A DNA stretch of 47,409 bases from Auxenochlorella pyrenoidosa. Its lineage: Eukaryota; Chlorophyta; Trebouxiophyceae; Chlorellales; Chlorellaceae. The DNA lies in NCBI GenBank assembly GCA_001430745.1, contig KQ482066.1, forward strand, positions 449,709 through 497,117, in the 5' to 3' direction. A program made the position numbers and the translations under genes. The first letter of the stretch is position 1. Each line of letters starts with the position of its first letter. The notes under the pieces are model-generated. The model worked only from the letters and a program-made list of their open reading frames with translations. It had not been told where the DNA came from and made no database searches. Of this stretch, positions 21,304 through 33,403 are shown in pieces.

Positions 21304-24300
21304 TCAGCACCACCCGGGCCCCTGGCGCTCGGGGGCCGCCCACTGCAGCCGCTCCCCGCCGCCTGTGGGCGCCAACCCCGCCGCCGCCGCGCTGGCCCGC
21401 ACCTCCTCCAGCACGAGATCGTCACGAGTCCTGTCTGTGTAGTGCGCCCTGAGGAAGTCCACCAGGGCCTTGGCATCCTCGTAGCGTGCCATGTAGCCCA
21501 GGGAGGCCCGCAGCGAGCCCAGCGGCAGCCTGACCAGGCGGGCATGCGGGCGGCCGGGCAGCTGCGCGGTGCCGCCGTGCGGGAACGCGCCCGCCTCGTC
21601 GGCGCGCCGCTCCACCCACGCCCACTCCCAGTCGCTGAAGTTCCCTTGTGCCCGCTCCGCCGCATCCCGCACCTCCTCGTCCCGCACGCCCAGCAGGCCT
21701 GCGGGCGGTTCATTGGTATTCTGAGTTGTGCTAGGCATCAGTCAGCAGCAGAGGGCATGCTGCGGCAGATGGGCCCCCCCTGAGCATTGCGCTCCCTTGC
21801 ACCAAGGCTGGCAGCAGGCGCAGCCCTGCGCTCTGCCAGCCGGCGCACCGTAGCACGCCCCCGGGTTGCAGGTGCAGCCGCAGCGCAGCGAGAAGCCCGC
21901 CTCGGCCAGGGCGGTGGCGGCGTTGCGGTAGCTAAACACCTGCAGCCAGGCCGGCAGGCAGGAGGCAGCGTGTGGGCAGCAGGGAGAGGCCGGCCGTCCT
22001 CTGCTTGCAGCATTGTGGCTGGCAGCCAGCTCCTTAGGCAGACACAGCAGGTGCACAGCCCTGAGGTGATGCAAGGCCCAGGGGGGCTCACCGTGCCGTT
22101 GGGCATCAGCAGCTGGAAGTTAAAGGTGGCGCCCTGCACCTTGCGGCTGCACGCATGGTTGCGGGAAGTTTAAAGTGCTGCTTCAGCACGGCGCACGTGT
22201 GGCAGACCCGGGCGACACAGCACTGCTGCCGCGGCCCGGCCGTGGACGTCCGGCAGGGCCCCCTTGAACGTCGCCTCCCCAACCACTCTCCCCGCCCAGA
22301 CATGCCTGTTGGGCCAGTGGTGCCTGCCCAGGATGCGCAGCAGCGGCGCGCCTTTGCTGTGCCGCAGGCCCGACAGCTGCTCGTACATCCAGGCGCGCAG
22401 CGCCGAGGTGTGCCGCTCAATGGCCGCCGGCCCGCCCAGGCTGGCCAACACATCCAGGCTGCAGGGGTGGGAAGAAACAGGATAAAGCTGGGCAACTGCA
22501 TTTGTAAATCCAGTGCCAGCTGACGGACCAAGCTGCCTTGCCCCTGAGGCAACAGGGCGCGCCTTGAAAGGCGCAAAGGAGCAAAAACGGCTGCCCGTGT
22601 GCCCGCAGCGCAGCTCCTAGAGGGGACAGCAGCCCAACGGCAGCCTAGACACCCAACCCTCCTCCCTGGCCTGTTCCCCCCGCCCTTGCTCACCCCTGCT
22701 GCAGGCCCATGATGGACAGGAAGGCCAGGGTGCCGTCCTCAAAGCGCTCCGCCCCCTGCGGCCGGAAGTGCTTCCAGTCCAGGCGGGCGGTGGCCAGGAA
22801 GACGCTACCGCCGCCCCAGTACTCCTTCCTGTAGGAAGGGAGGGAGGTGAAAGGCTGCAGGTGGCGTCCACAGGAAACATGCTACAAGAGTATGCAGCCG
22901 TAGAGCAGAGGCAGATCAAGTTCACAGAATGACAGAGGGTGTTGCGGCGGCGCCCGCTTCATGGGACCGACTGCACGCTCTCTGCACATGCCTCTGGTTG
23001 CCCTCCCTGCAGTCCCTTGCCTGGCTGCACTGAGGTGCTCCTTGCGGGCCACCAGGGCCCCGATGCCAGTAGGGTACCCAAACAGCTGCGCAAAAAGGTA
23101 GGGGTGGCAGGCGCACACAGCCATCTGTCAGGATGCCGATGGCGTGGGCAAGCTGGGGTGACCTGCTGGAAGTGGGACCTCCATAATTCAAGCACAGGTG
23201 GTGTGCAGACCTGCCCATGCCTGACGTGCCTTGTAGAAGCTGATGTCGACCGCGTCTGCGGGCGTCTCCGTCAGGTTGAGGGGGTGGGTTGGAAGATAGG
23301 CAGCAGCATCAACCAGCACCTGCAACGCAGTGGTAGGCAGGCAGCGAGTTGGGTTGGTGCTTCAGCCTGGGGCCTGTGTGCACACACCCTGACTGTTCAC
23401 CCGCAATCTGTGCCTAGCAGAAGAAAGCCACCTCGAGTTCCCGGAGGCAGGCGGCCTGCCCGGCCCAGCGGGTCGACGCCTGCACATTACACACACCTTC
23501 CAGCGGTGCCGCCGCGTGCTCTTCGCCTGGATGGCTTTCACCCAACGCAGCGGGTACATCACCTGTGGGCGGCGCAGCCAGGCAGGATGAAGTCAGGAGG
23601 TCACGCCGGCACATGCATGCCGCCCAGAGGTGGCGGGGAGCAGGGCGGCCTGCGACAGCCTATTACACATACGTTGTGAGGCCATCGCCCCATCCGCAAC
23701 TGCCCATTGGTGGCATACTGCAGCCTGGCACATCGCAGCCCTGTCCTGCAGGCTCCATTCAAACAAGCAAGCACTTGCCCCGGCAAAATTGTCGTAGGCT
23801 GGGAAGGCAAAGAGGCTGTAGGTGGGCTGGTCGCCGTCGTGTGCAGGATGGCGGCGGCCGCGGTGCGCCTCATAGCCTGGCTCTGCCTGCGCCTCGGGGC
23901 GCAGCGCAACACCAGCCGTGCCTGCTGCTGCAGGCTGCGCGCGCAGCTCGCGCCGTGCACTGCTGCCGCCCCCCAGCTGGGGCCCCGCCCCAGCGTCTGC
24001 AGTCCCCTCTGCAGGCTTGCCAGCCTCTTGCAGGACGGGCGGCAGGCCGTCATCTCTGCGGTGCCCTCCCGCCAGCCACGCCTCCACGTCCTCTTCAGTC
24101 ACAGCCCCAAACGAGGCGTTGTGGGCGCGAGCATACTCTCGGATGCCCAGCACACTGTTATGATTTGACTCGAGGTAGGCGAACCGGCTGGCGGGTGACC
24201 AGGGGAAGGTCTCGCCTAGCTCCCGCAGGGCGCCGCTGCCCGAGCGGGTCCACACCACCTGCCCCAGCAAAGCAAAGAAAAGGCAGGATTAGGACGAGTG

Positions 24301-25474
24301 GGAGGGCTGCTCGCGCGTGGCTTATGTGGCCATGGTGACTGGGGCAGCCCAGCAGGGCGGGCATCGCCAGCGGGGCGCACCCCACTCCACTGCAGTCTGC
24401 ACACACACCCGTCTGTGGCGGCGAGCGCTGGCCGCAGTTTTTCAGCGTGCCTTATTGCGCGTCGCCCTGCTGAGCGGGCGTGGCATGCGGCACGAAGGGG
24501 ATTGGCCAAGCACGAGCGGGAGCATGGCCAGGAAATGAGCAGCTGGGGCCTGCCGGGAGGCTCCCCGACAGCCCTCACATCGTACACCTCGGGGTCGGCC
24601 CCCAGGAAGTGCAGCAGGCGCGCCCGCAGCGCCTCCACCCTGCCCTCGGTGCGCAGCGACGACGGGTTGGCCGAGTGCGGGTTGCCAAACACCCCGCCCT
24701 CCAGGTCCTGGGCAGGGGTTGGGGGGCAGCTTCACACGCTTTGAACTGCCTACCCACAGGCAACCATGCAAGCAGCCAAGGGCAGCTGCTGTCATGCTGC
24801 TGGCAGAGAGCAGCGTGCAGGGCCGCCCCGACCAAGCCGGGGCGAGGAGTCCCCGGGCAGCTAGGCGCACGAAGCAGGGGCCACAAGCCCGAGCGTGGGA
24901 GTGGCGGGCATGCCTTTCCGGCTGCTTGCCACAAGCTTGCAGTGGCCACACCTTGAGGGCTGCCTCGAGCTGGGAGTTCCAGTACAGCGTGCTGCCGGTG
25001 TAGTCCAGGTAGGTTTCTCCTCGAGGCATGCGGGGCGCAATTTCCTGCAGGCATGCTTTGCGAGCAGAAATGTTAACAACGTTGGCTGCCCGGGCAGTGT
25101 AGGTGTGCGCGTCTCGCTGCGGCCGTGCCCTTTTTGTCTGTTGCTTTGGCCGTCAGTGAACTTCACCTAACCTGCAGGCATATCCTGCGCCATGATGCAT
25201 GCAACAGCAGCAGCAGCTGCTGTTGCGCCTGGCACAGATGTCAACACAGGGCTGCATTACGCCATTCTGACGCCAAGCGGGCGGCACCGGCGCCAGCGGC
25301 GGTGCTGTTGACAGCCCCCACCTTTTGCCACAACTGGTCAATTCTTCGCTCCGACCCACGTCCTGCACCAAATCCGTAATCTGGGAAGCGCGCCAGGAAG
25401 TCCAGCTTGGCAGTGTCACTGCTGGCCGTCGCCAGGGCCAACCCGCATAGCAGAAGCAACACACTAGCTCCCAT
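21304..25474 (-). CDS. Molybdenum-cofactor-sulfurase-like PLP enzyme (class V aminotransferase fold), stand-alone, with N-terminal signal peptide
   Basis: Twelve exons (minus): 25474-25322, 25044-24952, 24707-24579, 24258-23779, 23562-23497, 23319-23230, 23085-23021, 22828-22694, 22458-22306, 22146-22092, 21939-21849, 21698-21304. They sum to 1,905 nt, 634 residues, in phase. Residues 1-18 (MGASVLLLLCGLALATAS) look like a cleavable signal peptide. Hallmarks of the MOCOS/ABA3 N-domain follow: TYLDYTGSTLY, FGNPHSANPSS, VVWTRSGSGALRELGETFPW, LESNHNSVLGIREYA, VDAAAYLPTHPLNL, DISFYK (Schiff-base Lys about 337) followed by LFGYPTGIGALV, ERFEDGTLAFL, and RCGCTCNPGAC with the persulfide-type Cys near 497-502. 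There is no MOSC domain; the tail ends at APERQGPGWC. Introns at 23778, 23229, 23020 and probably 22305 have GC donors; the 22306/22146 junction has an alternative (CAT|gtctgg). Substrate unknown; sulfurase activity inferred. Confidence 0.88.
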
Positions 25475-25675
25475 TGTTGAATGCACTGATCGGATACAGA
25501 ATTGGGTCGGGGTGTGCCGACTGCCAAGTTCTGTATTCGCTGGCACGAGAGGCAGTGCTGGCAAAAAGATGTCGCTCGCCTAGCTTCCCCATTCGTTCAT
25601 CGCTGTGCTAGTTGCGTCCAATTTCATCTAGACTACAATTGTAACATTTGAGCACACTTGGAGCGAGGCCCCAAC
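25475..25675. promoter_or_regulatory. Divergent intergenic region, Moco-sulfurase-like / AAAP transporter
   Basis: Only 201 bp lie between the two ATGs, the shortest divergent spacer in the window. It is AT-richer than the flanks (for example around 25610-25650). A shared promoter is inferred from spacing; no factor site was recognised. Confidence 0.4.
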
Positions 25676-28600
25676 ATGGCCAGTGACCAGCAAGACCTTG
25701 AGGCGCCGCTCCTTGCGCAGCTGCCGCCGGGAGAGGTGAGGCAACCTGGTGCAAGTCAAGGGGAACTGTGTGACCATTCGCACGAAACCAGTTCTGGCGG
25801 TGGCGGCGGCCGTGCCAGCTGCATCCCCAACGTGCTGCTGTTGCTGCTCCCCTCTTGGCTGCGCTGCTGGCAGCTCCATTTGCTGCTGCTGTTGCTGCTG
25901 TGCTGCTTCGCGTGCTTGCACGTTGGATGCATGCCCTTGCAAGCAAAGGGGAGCGCAGGTGGCAAGCCATTCTCGAGCAATGTGGTGTTTGCCTGCTGAG
26001 ATCTCCCATACTCTGCTGCACGTTGCCACCAACTCCGACACTCGCATCCCTTGCTTCACCCTTCCTGTAAAACTCTTGTCAAATCCATGTATGAATCTCC
26101 GCCTGTGCCGCTGTCGCTCCTTCCGCTGCAGGTGCAGCATGGTACTCCCAGCGGTCACAACGGCAGCGATGCCCCAGCGCCCGCTACTCCTTGCTCCATT
26201 GCCCCCAGCGACCTTTCCGTCTTGGAGCAGCTTTTGGCACAGCAGGAGGGGCTGGATGAGCAGCACTGTCCCAGCGGCCAGTGTGGGCTTGGAGGAGGGG
26301 TGAGTGGTGGGCTGAGGCACCGACCTTGAAGCGCAATGCAGCCTTGGCGGGGCAGGCCAACGCCACGAGCATTCCATGCACGGATGCCAAGCCTGCTGCT
26401 GCCCTGCACACCGCCGCTGCAGTGGCGTCGGCAGCAAAGGTGCACAGTGTCACGCGTCGACGTCCGCCTTCTCTGCCCTGCTTGCATTTTCCCCTGCAAG
26501 GTGGCGAATCTTGTGACAACAGCAGTAGGCGCCGGCATGGTGAGCTGGAGGGCAGTCCAGGGAAGAAGGCATGCCATCAGGATTAAGCCTGCACAGTCTC
26601 GGTGCCTTGCTGGCAGCGGATCACAGACTTTTCCAGCTCCACCAGGCTGTGCCGCTTGCCACAGCCCCGCTTGTTGTCACACATCCACCCACGCAGCTGG
26701 CGCTGCCGTGCGCCGTCAGCAAGACGGGCATCCTTGTGGGCGGCCTCCTGTTCTGCCTGGTGGCGGCGCTCACCTTTGCCTCCTGCTCCATCATCGTGCG
26801 GTGCGCTGCGCTCCCGCTCGCCGCCTGCCAGCTCTGATGCGCCCCCCGCCAGCCAGGCCCAAGCAAGAGCAGAAGTGGCCACCACCTGAATGCCCTTGCT
26901 CCTCCACCGGAATGCACCTGCCAGCTGGTTTGCAGCTGAGACGGCACGCTGCATGTGCGCCACCTGTTCCCCTGCTCATGACGCCCCGCTCCCCGCCCCG
27001 CAGGTATGCCGGCCGCGCCGGCGTCAACTCGTACGGCGAGCTGGTGCAGTCGCACTTTGGGCGGCTCGGCTCCACGCTGCTGCAGAGCGCGATCGTGGTG
27101 CACGTGTCGGGAGTGATGATTGGCTACAATGGTAAGGGCCTGCAGCATGCCGGGCATCAAGCAGGCACGCAGGCAGCACATGCGGCTGGTTGCCCAGCGT
27201 CTCTGGAATGCCTGCGCTGCCGAGTTGCGCTGGCACGCGGCTGCACCTTGCTGGTAGTGCACCGTGGTGCTGTGCTTAAGAGGCCCCTATCGAACTGCTG
27301 CTCGCGTGCACCCATCCTCTCTGCCTGGCCCTGCAGTCATCATCGCTGACGTGCTGGTTGGATCGGCGCCGCGCTACTCGGGCGTGCTGCCCACGCTGCT
27401 GGGGCGGCACGACAACCCCTGGTGGGCAGCGCAGGCTGCTGGCGTTCCCTGCGCGCACCTCCTGCAGCCCTTGCCAGCCAGTGCGTTTGGCTAGGAACAA
27501 GACCAAGGCGATGTCACACCTTGCTTTGCTGCGCTAACCTTGCCATGGGCTGCCCCCCCCCCCCCTCCCCGGCAGGTTCCTCTCCCGCGCCGCCGTGCTG
27601 GCCGCGCTGATGGTCGGCGTGGTGCTGCCCGCCCTGGTGCCCCGCACCCTCAGCGCGGTGGCCAAGTTCTCGTCCTTCTCCGTGTGCATGCTGTTTGTGC
27701 TGGCGTCGGCCATCGCCTCGCTGGCGGCGGTGGCCGTGGCGCGCGGGCAGGCAAGCTGGGGAGGGGCAGCGCATGCAGCAAGCTGCGATGCAGAGGGTGC
27801 GCACCTGTCTGCAAGCAGGGCCTGCTGCTTTGAAGGGTACTCATGCGCATGCCCAAGTTCGTGCCTGATGTTGCCAGCCCTGGCTGGCCTGGCATGGGCT
27901 GCAGGTGGCGGCAGGCGTGCATTTCCTGCCGCACGCCGAGCAGCTGGGGGCGAGCCTGCTGGACAAGCTGACCTCCCTGCTGACCGTCATCTCCGGTGAG
28001 CCTGCGCCTGCAGCAGCGACACATGCGTGCCAGACACAGCATGGCGTGCAGTCGGTCAGTAGACTTTGCTGCAGTCACACGGCAGCCAGTGCAGCCGTGC
28101 AGGGCGTGCAGCATGCAGGCAGGTGCTCCTGTTGCAGCCCATTCCAGGACTGCCTTGCCTGCGTTGTTTGTGACTTATTCACGCTGTGGCCCCCTGCAGT
28201 TGGCGCACTGGCGTTCACCTGCCAGTTTAAGTGAGTGTGAAAGGAATGCTAGGATGCAGCTTCTGTGATTGTTTTCGCCTAGTCTGCTTGCGTCTGCTCT
28301 GTCCTGCCCTCTCACCTGCCTCGTGCTGCTGCCACCCACCCCCCCGCAGCCTGCTGCCCATTCAGAAGTCGCTGCGGGACAGCTCACAGGGCGGCATGAT
28401 GCGGGTGCTGGTGGTGGGGCTGGCCTCCTGCACAGTGCTGTGAGTCCGCCCCGCCGCGTCGTACCAGCACTTTCTCCTCCCTGCCCATCGCCGCCCTCCA
28501 GCCAGCCTGGATGCTGGTGCCACCTCTGCTCGTGGAACCACTTCGCTGTCCTTTTTGGCATGTCCCCAAGTAGATGCACAGGAAAGCAAGCTCGCTCTGC

Positions 28601-30902
28601 TCACACCTGTGCGCCCGCCCCGTCCCGGCCTCCCTCCCGCGCAGCTACGCGACCGTGGCAGTCAGCGGCTACACGCTGTTTGGCAGCGCCATCGACGGCG
28701 ACGTGCTCAAGGACCTCACCGCGCGCTTTGTGGCCACGCTGGTGCCGCGCAGCGTGGCGCACGGCATCGTGTATGGCGTCGCGCTCTCCTGTGAGCCGCC
28801 CGCCCTGGCGGCGCCTGGGCCAGTGCGCTCTGCGGATCCAGGCCGGCCAAGAGGGGGTGGGCAGGGATGGAGGAGACGTGCCCAGACGCCGGGTACACGG
28901 CGGGAGCTCGGGCACAGCAGCGTGCGCATGCTGCTGGCCACTGCTCGCCCCCACCCTGGCCCCCACCGCCGGCCCTCATCCCTGCAGACACGCTGTGCCT
29001 GCTGGCCAACTTTGTGCTCAAGGTGCGCCGTGCCGGGGCTGCGCTGGGGCACGCAGTGCGTGCACGCTGCAGCCCACAGCGTAGCAGGTCTCTGGCGGAT
29101 TCCCGCCGACCACGGGCAGCCTAAAGTGAAGCAAAGGCCACAAACACCCACACCTTGTGACTGCCTTGTCGCGTCGCCTGCCGCCCGCCACCCGCAGGTG
29201 TTTGCTGTGCGCGAGGCCCTGGTGGAGATGACTCTTAGCGTCCCGTCGTGCAGCCTGGCTGCGCTGCCATTCTACAGCATCACCGCCGCCCTGGTGGCGC
29301 TGGCCTACCTCATCTCAGTGCTGGTGCCCTCCATCTATGTGGGTGGTGGAATGCACCCTGCACAGACAGGCTGCGCCAAATGCTGGGCGCTCTGCACAGA
29401 TGGGCTGCTTGTGGTGCCAGCCGCCAGGGCGACGTCTGCTGCCGCTCGAGCATGTGGCAACTCACGCGTCCCATGCATTTCGCCGGCCCTACACGGCTTT
29501 GCTGGTGTGCGCAGGCATCCACGATTCTCTCCGCTTCATACGTTGCAGGGCCTGCTCGCCCTGGTGGGAGCGACGGCAACCGTCGTCTTCTCCTATGTCT
29601 TCCCCTCCCTGGTTGTGCTCAAGTGCAAGCCCAGCAGCCTTCAGCGTGCGGGTGAGAGCCGGGCGTGTGGGCACATGAGTGGGGCAGCATTCTAGATGCC
29701 GGTAGTATGGATGCTTGCAGCAAGTGCAGCAGTGCTGCAGGGCACCCAACACTGAGCGTTCAGGCCAGTATTGCTGGGCCCTGCATGCCTGTCAACCAGG
29801 CGAGGAGCTTGGCCCCGGGCGCGCTCTGCAGAGCCTCCTGTCCCCCCCCCNNNNNNNNNNNNNNNNNNNNNNNNNNNNNNNNNNNNNNNNNNNNNNNNNN
29901 NNNNNNNNNNNNNNNNNNNNNNNNNNNNNNNNNNNNNNNNNNNNNNNNNNNNNNNNNNNNNNNNNNNNNNNNNNNNNNNNNNNNNNNNNNNNNNNNNNNN
30001 NNNNNNNNNNNNNNNNNNNNNNNNNNNNNNNNNNNNNNNNNNNNNNNNNNNNNNNNNNNNNNNNNNNNNNNNNNNNNNNNNNNNNNNNNNNNNNNNNNNN
30101 NNNNNNNNNNNNNNNNNNNNNNNNNNNNNNNNNNNNNNNNNNNNNNNNNNNNNNNNNNNNNNNNNNNNNNNNNNNNNNNNNNNNNNNNNNNNNNNNNNNN
30201 NNNNNNNNNNNNNNNNNNNNNNNNNNNNNNNNNNNNNNNNNNNNNNNNNNNNNNNNNNNNNNNNNNNNNNNNNNNNNNNNNNNNNNNNNNNNNNNNNNNN
30301 NNNNNNNNNNNNNNNNNNNNNNNNNNNNNNNNNNNNNNNNNNNNNNNNNNNNNNNNNNNNNNNNNNNNNNNNNNNNNNNNNNNNNNNNNNNNNNNNNNNN
30401 NNNNNNNNNNNNNNNNNNNNNNNNNNNNNNNNNNNNNNNNNNNNNNNNNNNNNNNNNNNNNNNNNNNNNNNNNNNNNNNNNNNNNNNNNNNNNNNNNNNN
30501 NNNNNNNNNNNNNNNNNNNNNNNNNNNNNNNNNNNNNNNNNNNNNNNNNNNNNNNNNNNNNNNNNNNNNNNNNNNNNNNNNNNNNNNNNNNNNNNNNNNN
30601 NNNNNNNNNNNNNNNNNNNNNNNNNNNNNNNNNNNNNNNNNNNNNNNNNNNNNNNNNNNNNNNNNNNNNNNNNNNNNNNNNNNNNNNNNNNNNNNNNNNN
30701 NNNNNNNNNNNNNNNNNNNNNNNNNNNNNNNNNNNNNNNNNNNNNNNNNNNNNNNNNNACCACACCACCCACCCACCCACCACACACACACACTACCCCC
30801 ACCCGGCCACACTGTGCAGGCGCGTACGGCCTTCTGGGCCTGGGCGCCTTGATGAGCGCCACTGCCATCTACAACCACATCATTGGTGCTGAGCTGGAGT
30901 AG
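25676..30902 (+). CDS. AAAP-family amino acid transporter (SLC38/SNAT-like)
   Basis: Exons: 25676-25735, 26132-26299, 26501-26539, 26697-26800, 27004-27131, 27337-27421, 27576-27750, 27905-27995, 28200-28230, 28350-28439, 28645-28790, 28988-29022, 29198-29338, 29549-29651, 30820-30902. The last two join in phase, so the assembly gap probably lies wholly in an intron; the protein would be 492 residues. A hydrophilic N-tail (EAPLLAQLPPGE) leads into ANLVTTAVGAGMLALPCAVS, the TM1 signature of AAAP carriers. Then come LVGGLLFCLVAALTFASCSI, SAIVVHVSGVMIGYNVIIAD, VLAALMVGVVLPALV, FSVCMLFVLASAIASLAAVA, VISVGALAFTCQFNLLPIQK, the TVAVSGYTLFG segment and LLALVGATATVVFSYVFPSL. About eleven helices are expected; substrate and membrane are not predictable. 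The acceptor at 26499-26500 (tgcaag) is unusual and an extra exon before it is possible. Intron 27751 has a GC donor. Exons of 31, 35 and 39 nt occur. Confidence 0.9.
29851..30758. other. Assembly gap (N) in last intron of AAAP transporter
   Basis: There are 908 N preceded by a C run and followed by CCACC/CACA simple sequence. The flanking exons (to 29651 and from 30820) match in phase, so no coding sequence need be missing. Confidence 0.95.
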
Positions 30903-31852
30903 GCGCCAGCCTGGCGTGGTCAGCATGCCAGGCATGCCAAGCCACGCCATATGGCGTGGCCGTGGCGTGGCTTGCCTGGCATGCCGAGCCGGCCCTTCCC
31001 TGTGGCCTGGTGGACTGGCGGCCAGCCCTTCGCCCTCGCCTGCTGGCTCCCCCAGGCGTGCTTGCTTAGCATAGCTACCAAAAGGAAGTTCTGAGCGAGC
31101 GAGGCTTCTTTAGAGCCCCCATCGATGTCTGCTTCATGATCCTTAGTGCTCTTCTATCCTTCACCGTCTTGCGAGCTGCTGCACGCTCTGCCTCTGCAGC
31201 TGTCGTTTCTGCTGTACTCTCAGCTCAGCTCTCGTGCTGCGGCCTTTGCATCTTGATTCCACGCTTTTCCCACCGGTCTGTTCAAGGGCAGCTGCGGCTG
31301 TGCAGCATTCATGGTGCCAGGCTGGCAAATGCAAGGGTGGCACTGGTTTCATCTTCGACCCAAACTCAAGCCCTCCTCTTCTCTCCATTTTTCTTTTGCC
31401 CCCGTCCCATGTGTGCTGACTGATACTGACACTGGACTTATGTGTTTTTTCCTGCATTGCACCATCGTTCAGCGGATCCACTTGCCGCACCCCAGCAGCT
31501 CTGTTCATAGATATAACAGCCAAGTGTTTGTGCAAGTGCCTGCCTCTGCTTTCTTTTCTCTCCACCCCTACCCTTCACTGTCCCCCACGCGCAAAATCTC
31601 GGCCTCTTGGATCGGCGTCCATGCAAGCCATGCTGCCCGTGTTCTGGCTTTCGACAGGACTTGGCAAGGACAGGCCGCACAGGCAAGGGTCTAGCAATTC
31701 AGAGCAGGGCAGCCCAAGCCGTCAACGACCGGCAGTACAGCCTGCTTAGCAGCGGCCAGGCGAGCTGCCGCTCGCTCATGCAAGGCTGTCAGTGGCGTCC
31801 GGGCGGTGATATCCTCACGATGAAGCAGCCCGGCCGGGCGCACGGGCGTGGC
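30903..31852. other. Convergent 3' region AAAP transporter / NELF-C/D
   Basis: These 950 bp carry no supported gene. A strong palindromic stretch follows the AAAP stop directly. The rest (31080-31700) is T/C-rich with short runs and only spurious small ORFs. I found no TGTAA on either strand here. Confidence 0.55.
30923..30984. repeat. Inverted repeat / hairpin just after the AAAP stop codon
   Basis: The arm at 30923-30949 pairs with 30963-30984 over 22 bp, with a 5-nt bulge in the left arm. Nested in it, 30941-30960 (GCCACGCCATATGGCGTGGC) is a perfect 20-bp palindrome, so two alternative hairpins can form. It starts 21 nt after the TAG. Confidence 0.85.
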
Positions 31853-33369
31853 TCAGTAGCCGGGCGGTCGGTCGGCGCTGATGTCTTGCAGGAACTGCGC
31901 CTCGCGGGCGCTGAGCGGGGGCTTGAACTGGACCTGCGGGTCGAGGACAGATGGTTCAGTGCCTGCCAGGGGACCACAAGCCAAATCCCCGCCTGACAGC
32001 ACCCGGCGATGCATTGCTTGTCAGGAGCACGCAGCAGGACACATTGCCACGGCGATCCCCCATCCAAGCAGCAGCGGCCAGTCCCAGCCGGGCCCCAATT
32101 CCAGCCACGTGTTCACCTGAGCACACGCGGCGGAGAACTCATCCAGCAACGCCTTGATGGCCCAGTCGCGGGTGCTGAGCCGCTGCCGGCGGATGCCCGC
32201 AGACATCATGATCCTGCAGCCCGGCATGGCAAGTACAGCCAGCGGTCGGCGGCAACCAACAGCAGCCTCAGTGTGGGCGTCCTCAAATGGCGGACAGTTG
32301 GCGGACAGGACACGAGCTGAAAGCGTGACCAGCACGGTGCCTGCGCCGTCAGCACGTTGCTGGCGCGCACCAAATCAGAGCTGGGCGGCAGGCCTGCAGC
32401 GGCTGAACCGCGCGGCGGCGCCCCCACCTGAGCATGCTGCCCGCAAAGTCTGGCGAGTAGGGCGGCGCCGACACCTCCAGTATCCCAAACACCAGGTGGC
32501 GCACGAGCGAGGGGTCGGCGCGCTGCTTCCAGTCCTCGGCCCAGCGCAGCACCTCAAACACCCGCCCGGCAGACACCAGCTGCGCGACACAAAGGGTATG
32601 CGGGCATAGCATACGGGGATGGGAGTGGCGGTGCACTGGTCTGCCCAGAGCTGAACCGATCGGGAGACCCCAGATGCAGCACGCGCAGGTACATTGCGCA
32701 TGCAGAGTCCTGCTGGAGGCGGAACCCTACTTTGCCGGGGCGCCCTTTGGCAGCTGGTTGGCCGCTCCCGGCTCGCTGCACTCCCAGGGCTGCCCCAACG
32801 CAATCCCTGCCCCCAGGCCCGCCTGCACCGCGATGGACAGGAAGCCCTTGGCCATGTCGTGGTTGGAGTTGCCCAGCGCGCCCAGCGTGCCGCCCAGCAG
32901 ACGCAGCAGCACGTCGTGCAGCGCCGGCTGGCGCGGCACCAGCAGCGACAGGATGGTCAGGAAGGGTGGCGACTTGAGCAGGTGGTAGGCGGTCTGCCAG
33001 TACTCGGGGCGGGTGAGCTGTGCACCCAGCGCGCGCAGCAGGCCTGCGCAGAGCCAAATAGGGGCGGCGGCGTGGAACCAGGGCAGGGGAGCAGAGAAGA
33101 GCAGTCCAACGCTGAGCAGCCTGCGCAGCGCAGCTGCAACCGAGCAGCTGGCTGGCCGCGGCACCATGCACTGTGCACGCAGCTCACGGGTGGACCCCCA
33201 CTTGCCCGCCGCGCAGCAGGGGTACTCGAGCACCGCGGCCGCGGTGTCCATGTCCTCTGGCCGGCTCTTCTGGTCCTGCATGACCCGCTGCGCCAGCTCG
33301 GCAGCCGACTCTAATGCCTCGCGCGTGGCCGCCACCGCCGATAAGTCGAGAGCGCCTCCTCCCCCACCA

Positions 33370-33403
<34 letters not shown>

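Noticed and set aside
21304..25474. NifS-type cysteine desulfurase or kynureninase as identity
   Set aside because: YLDYTGSTLY, FGNPHSANPSS, RFEDGT and CNPGAC together are the MOCOS pattern.
30760..30800. Telomere-like or mobile element ends at CCACC/CACA sequence
   Set aside because: Simple repeat in an intron next to the gap, with no telomeric unit and no element termini.
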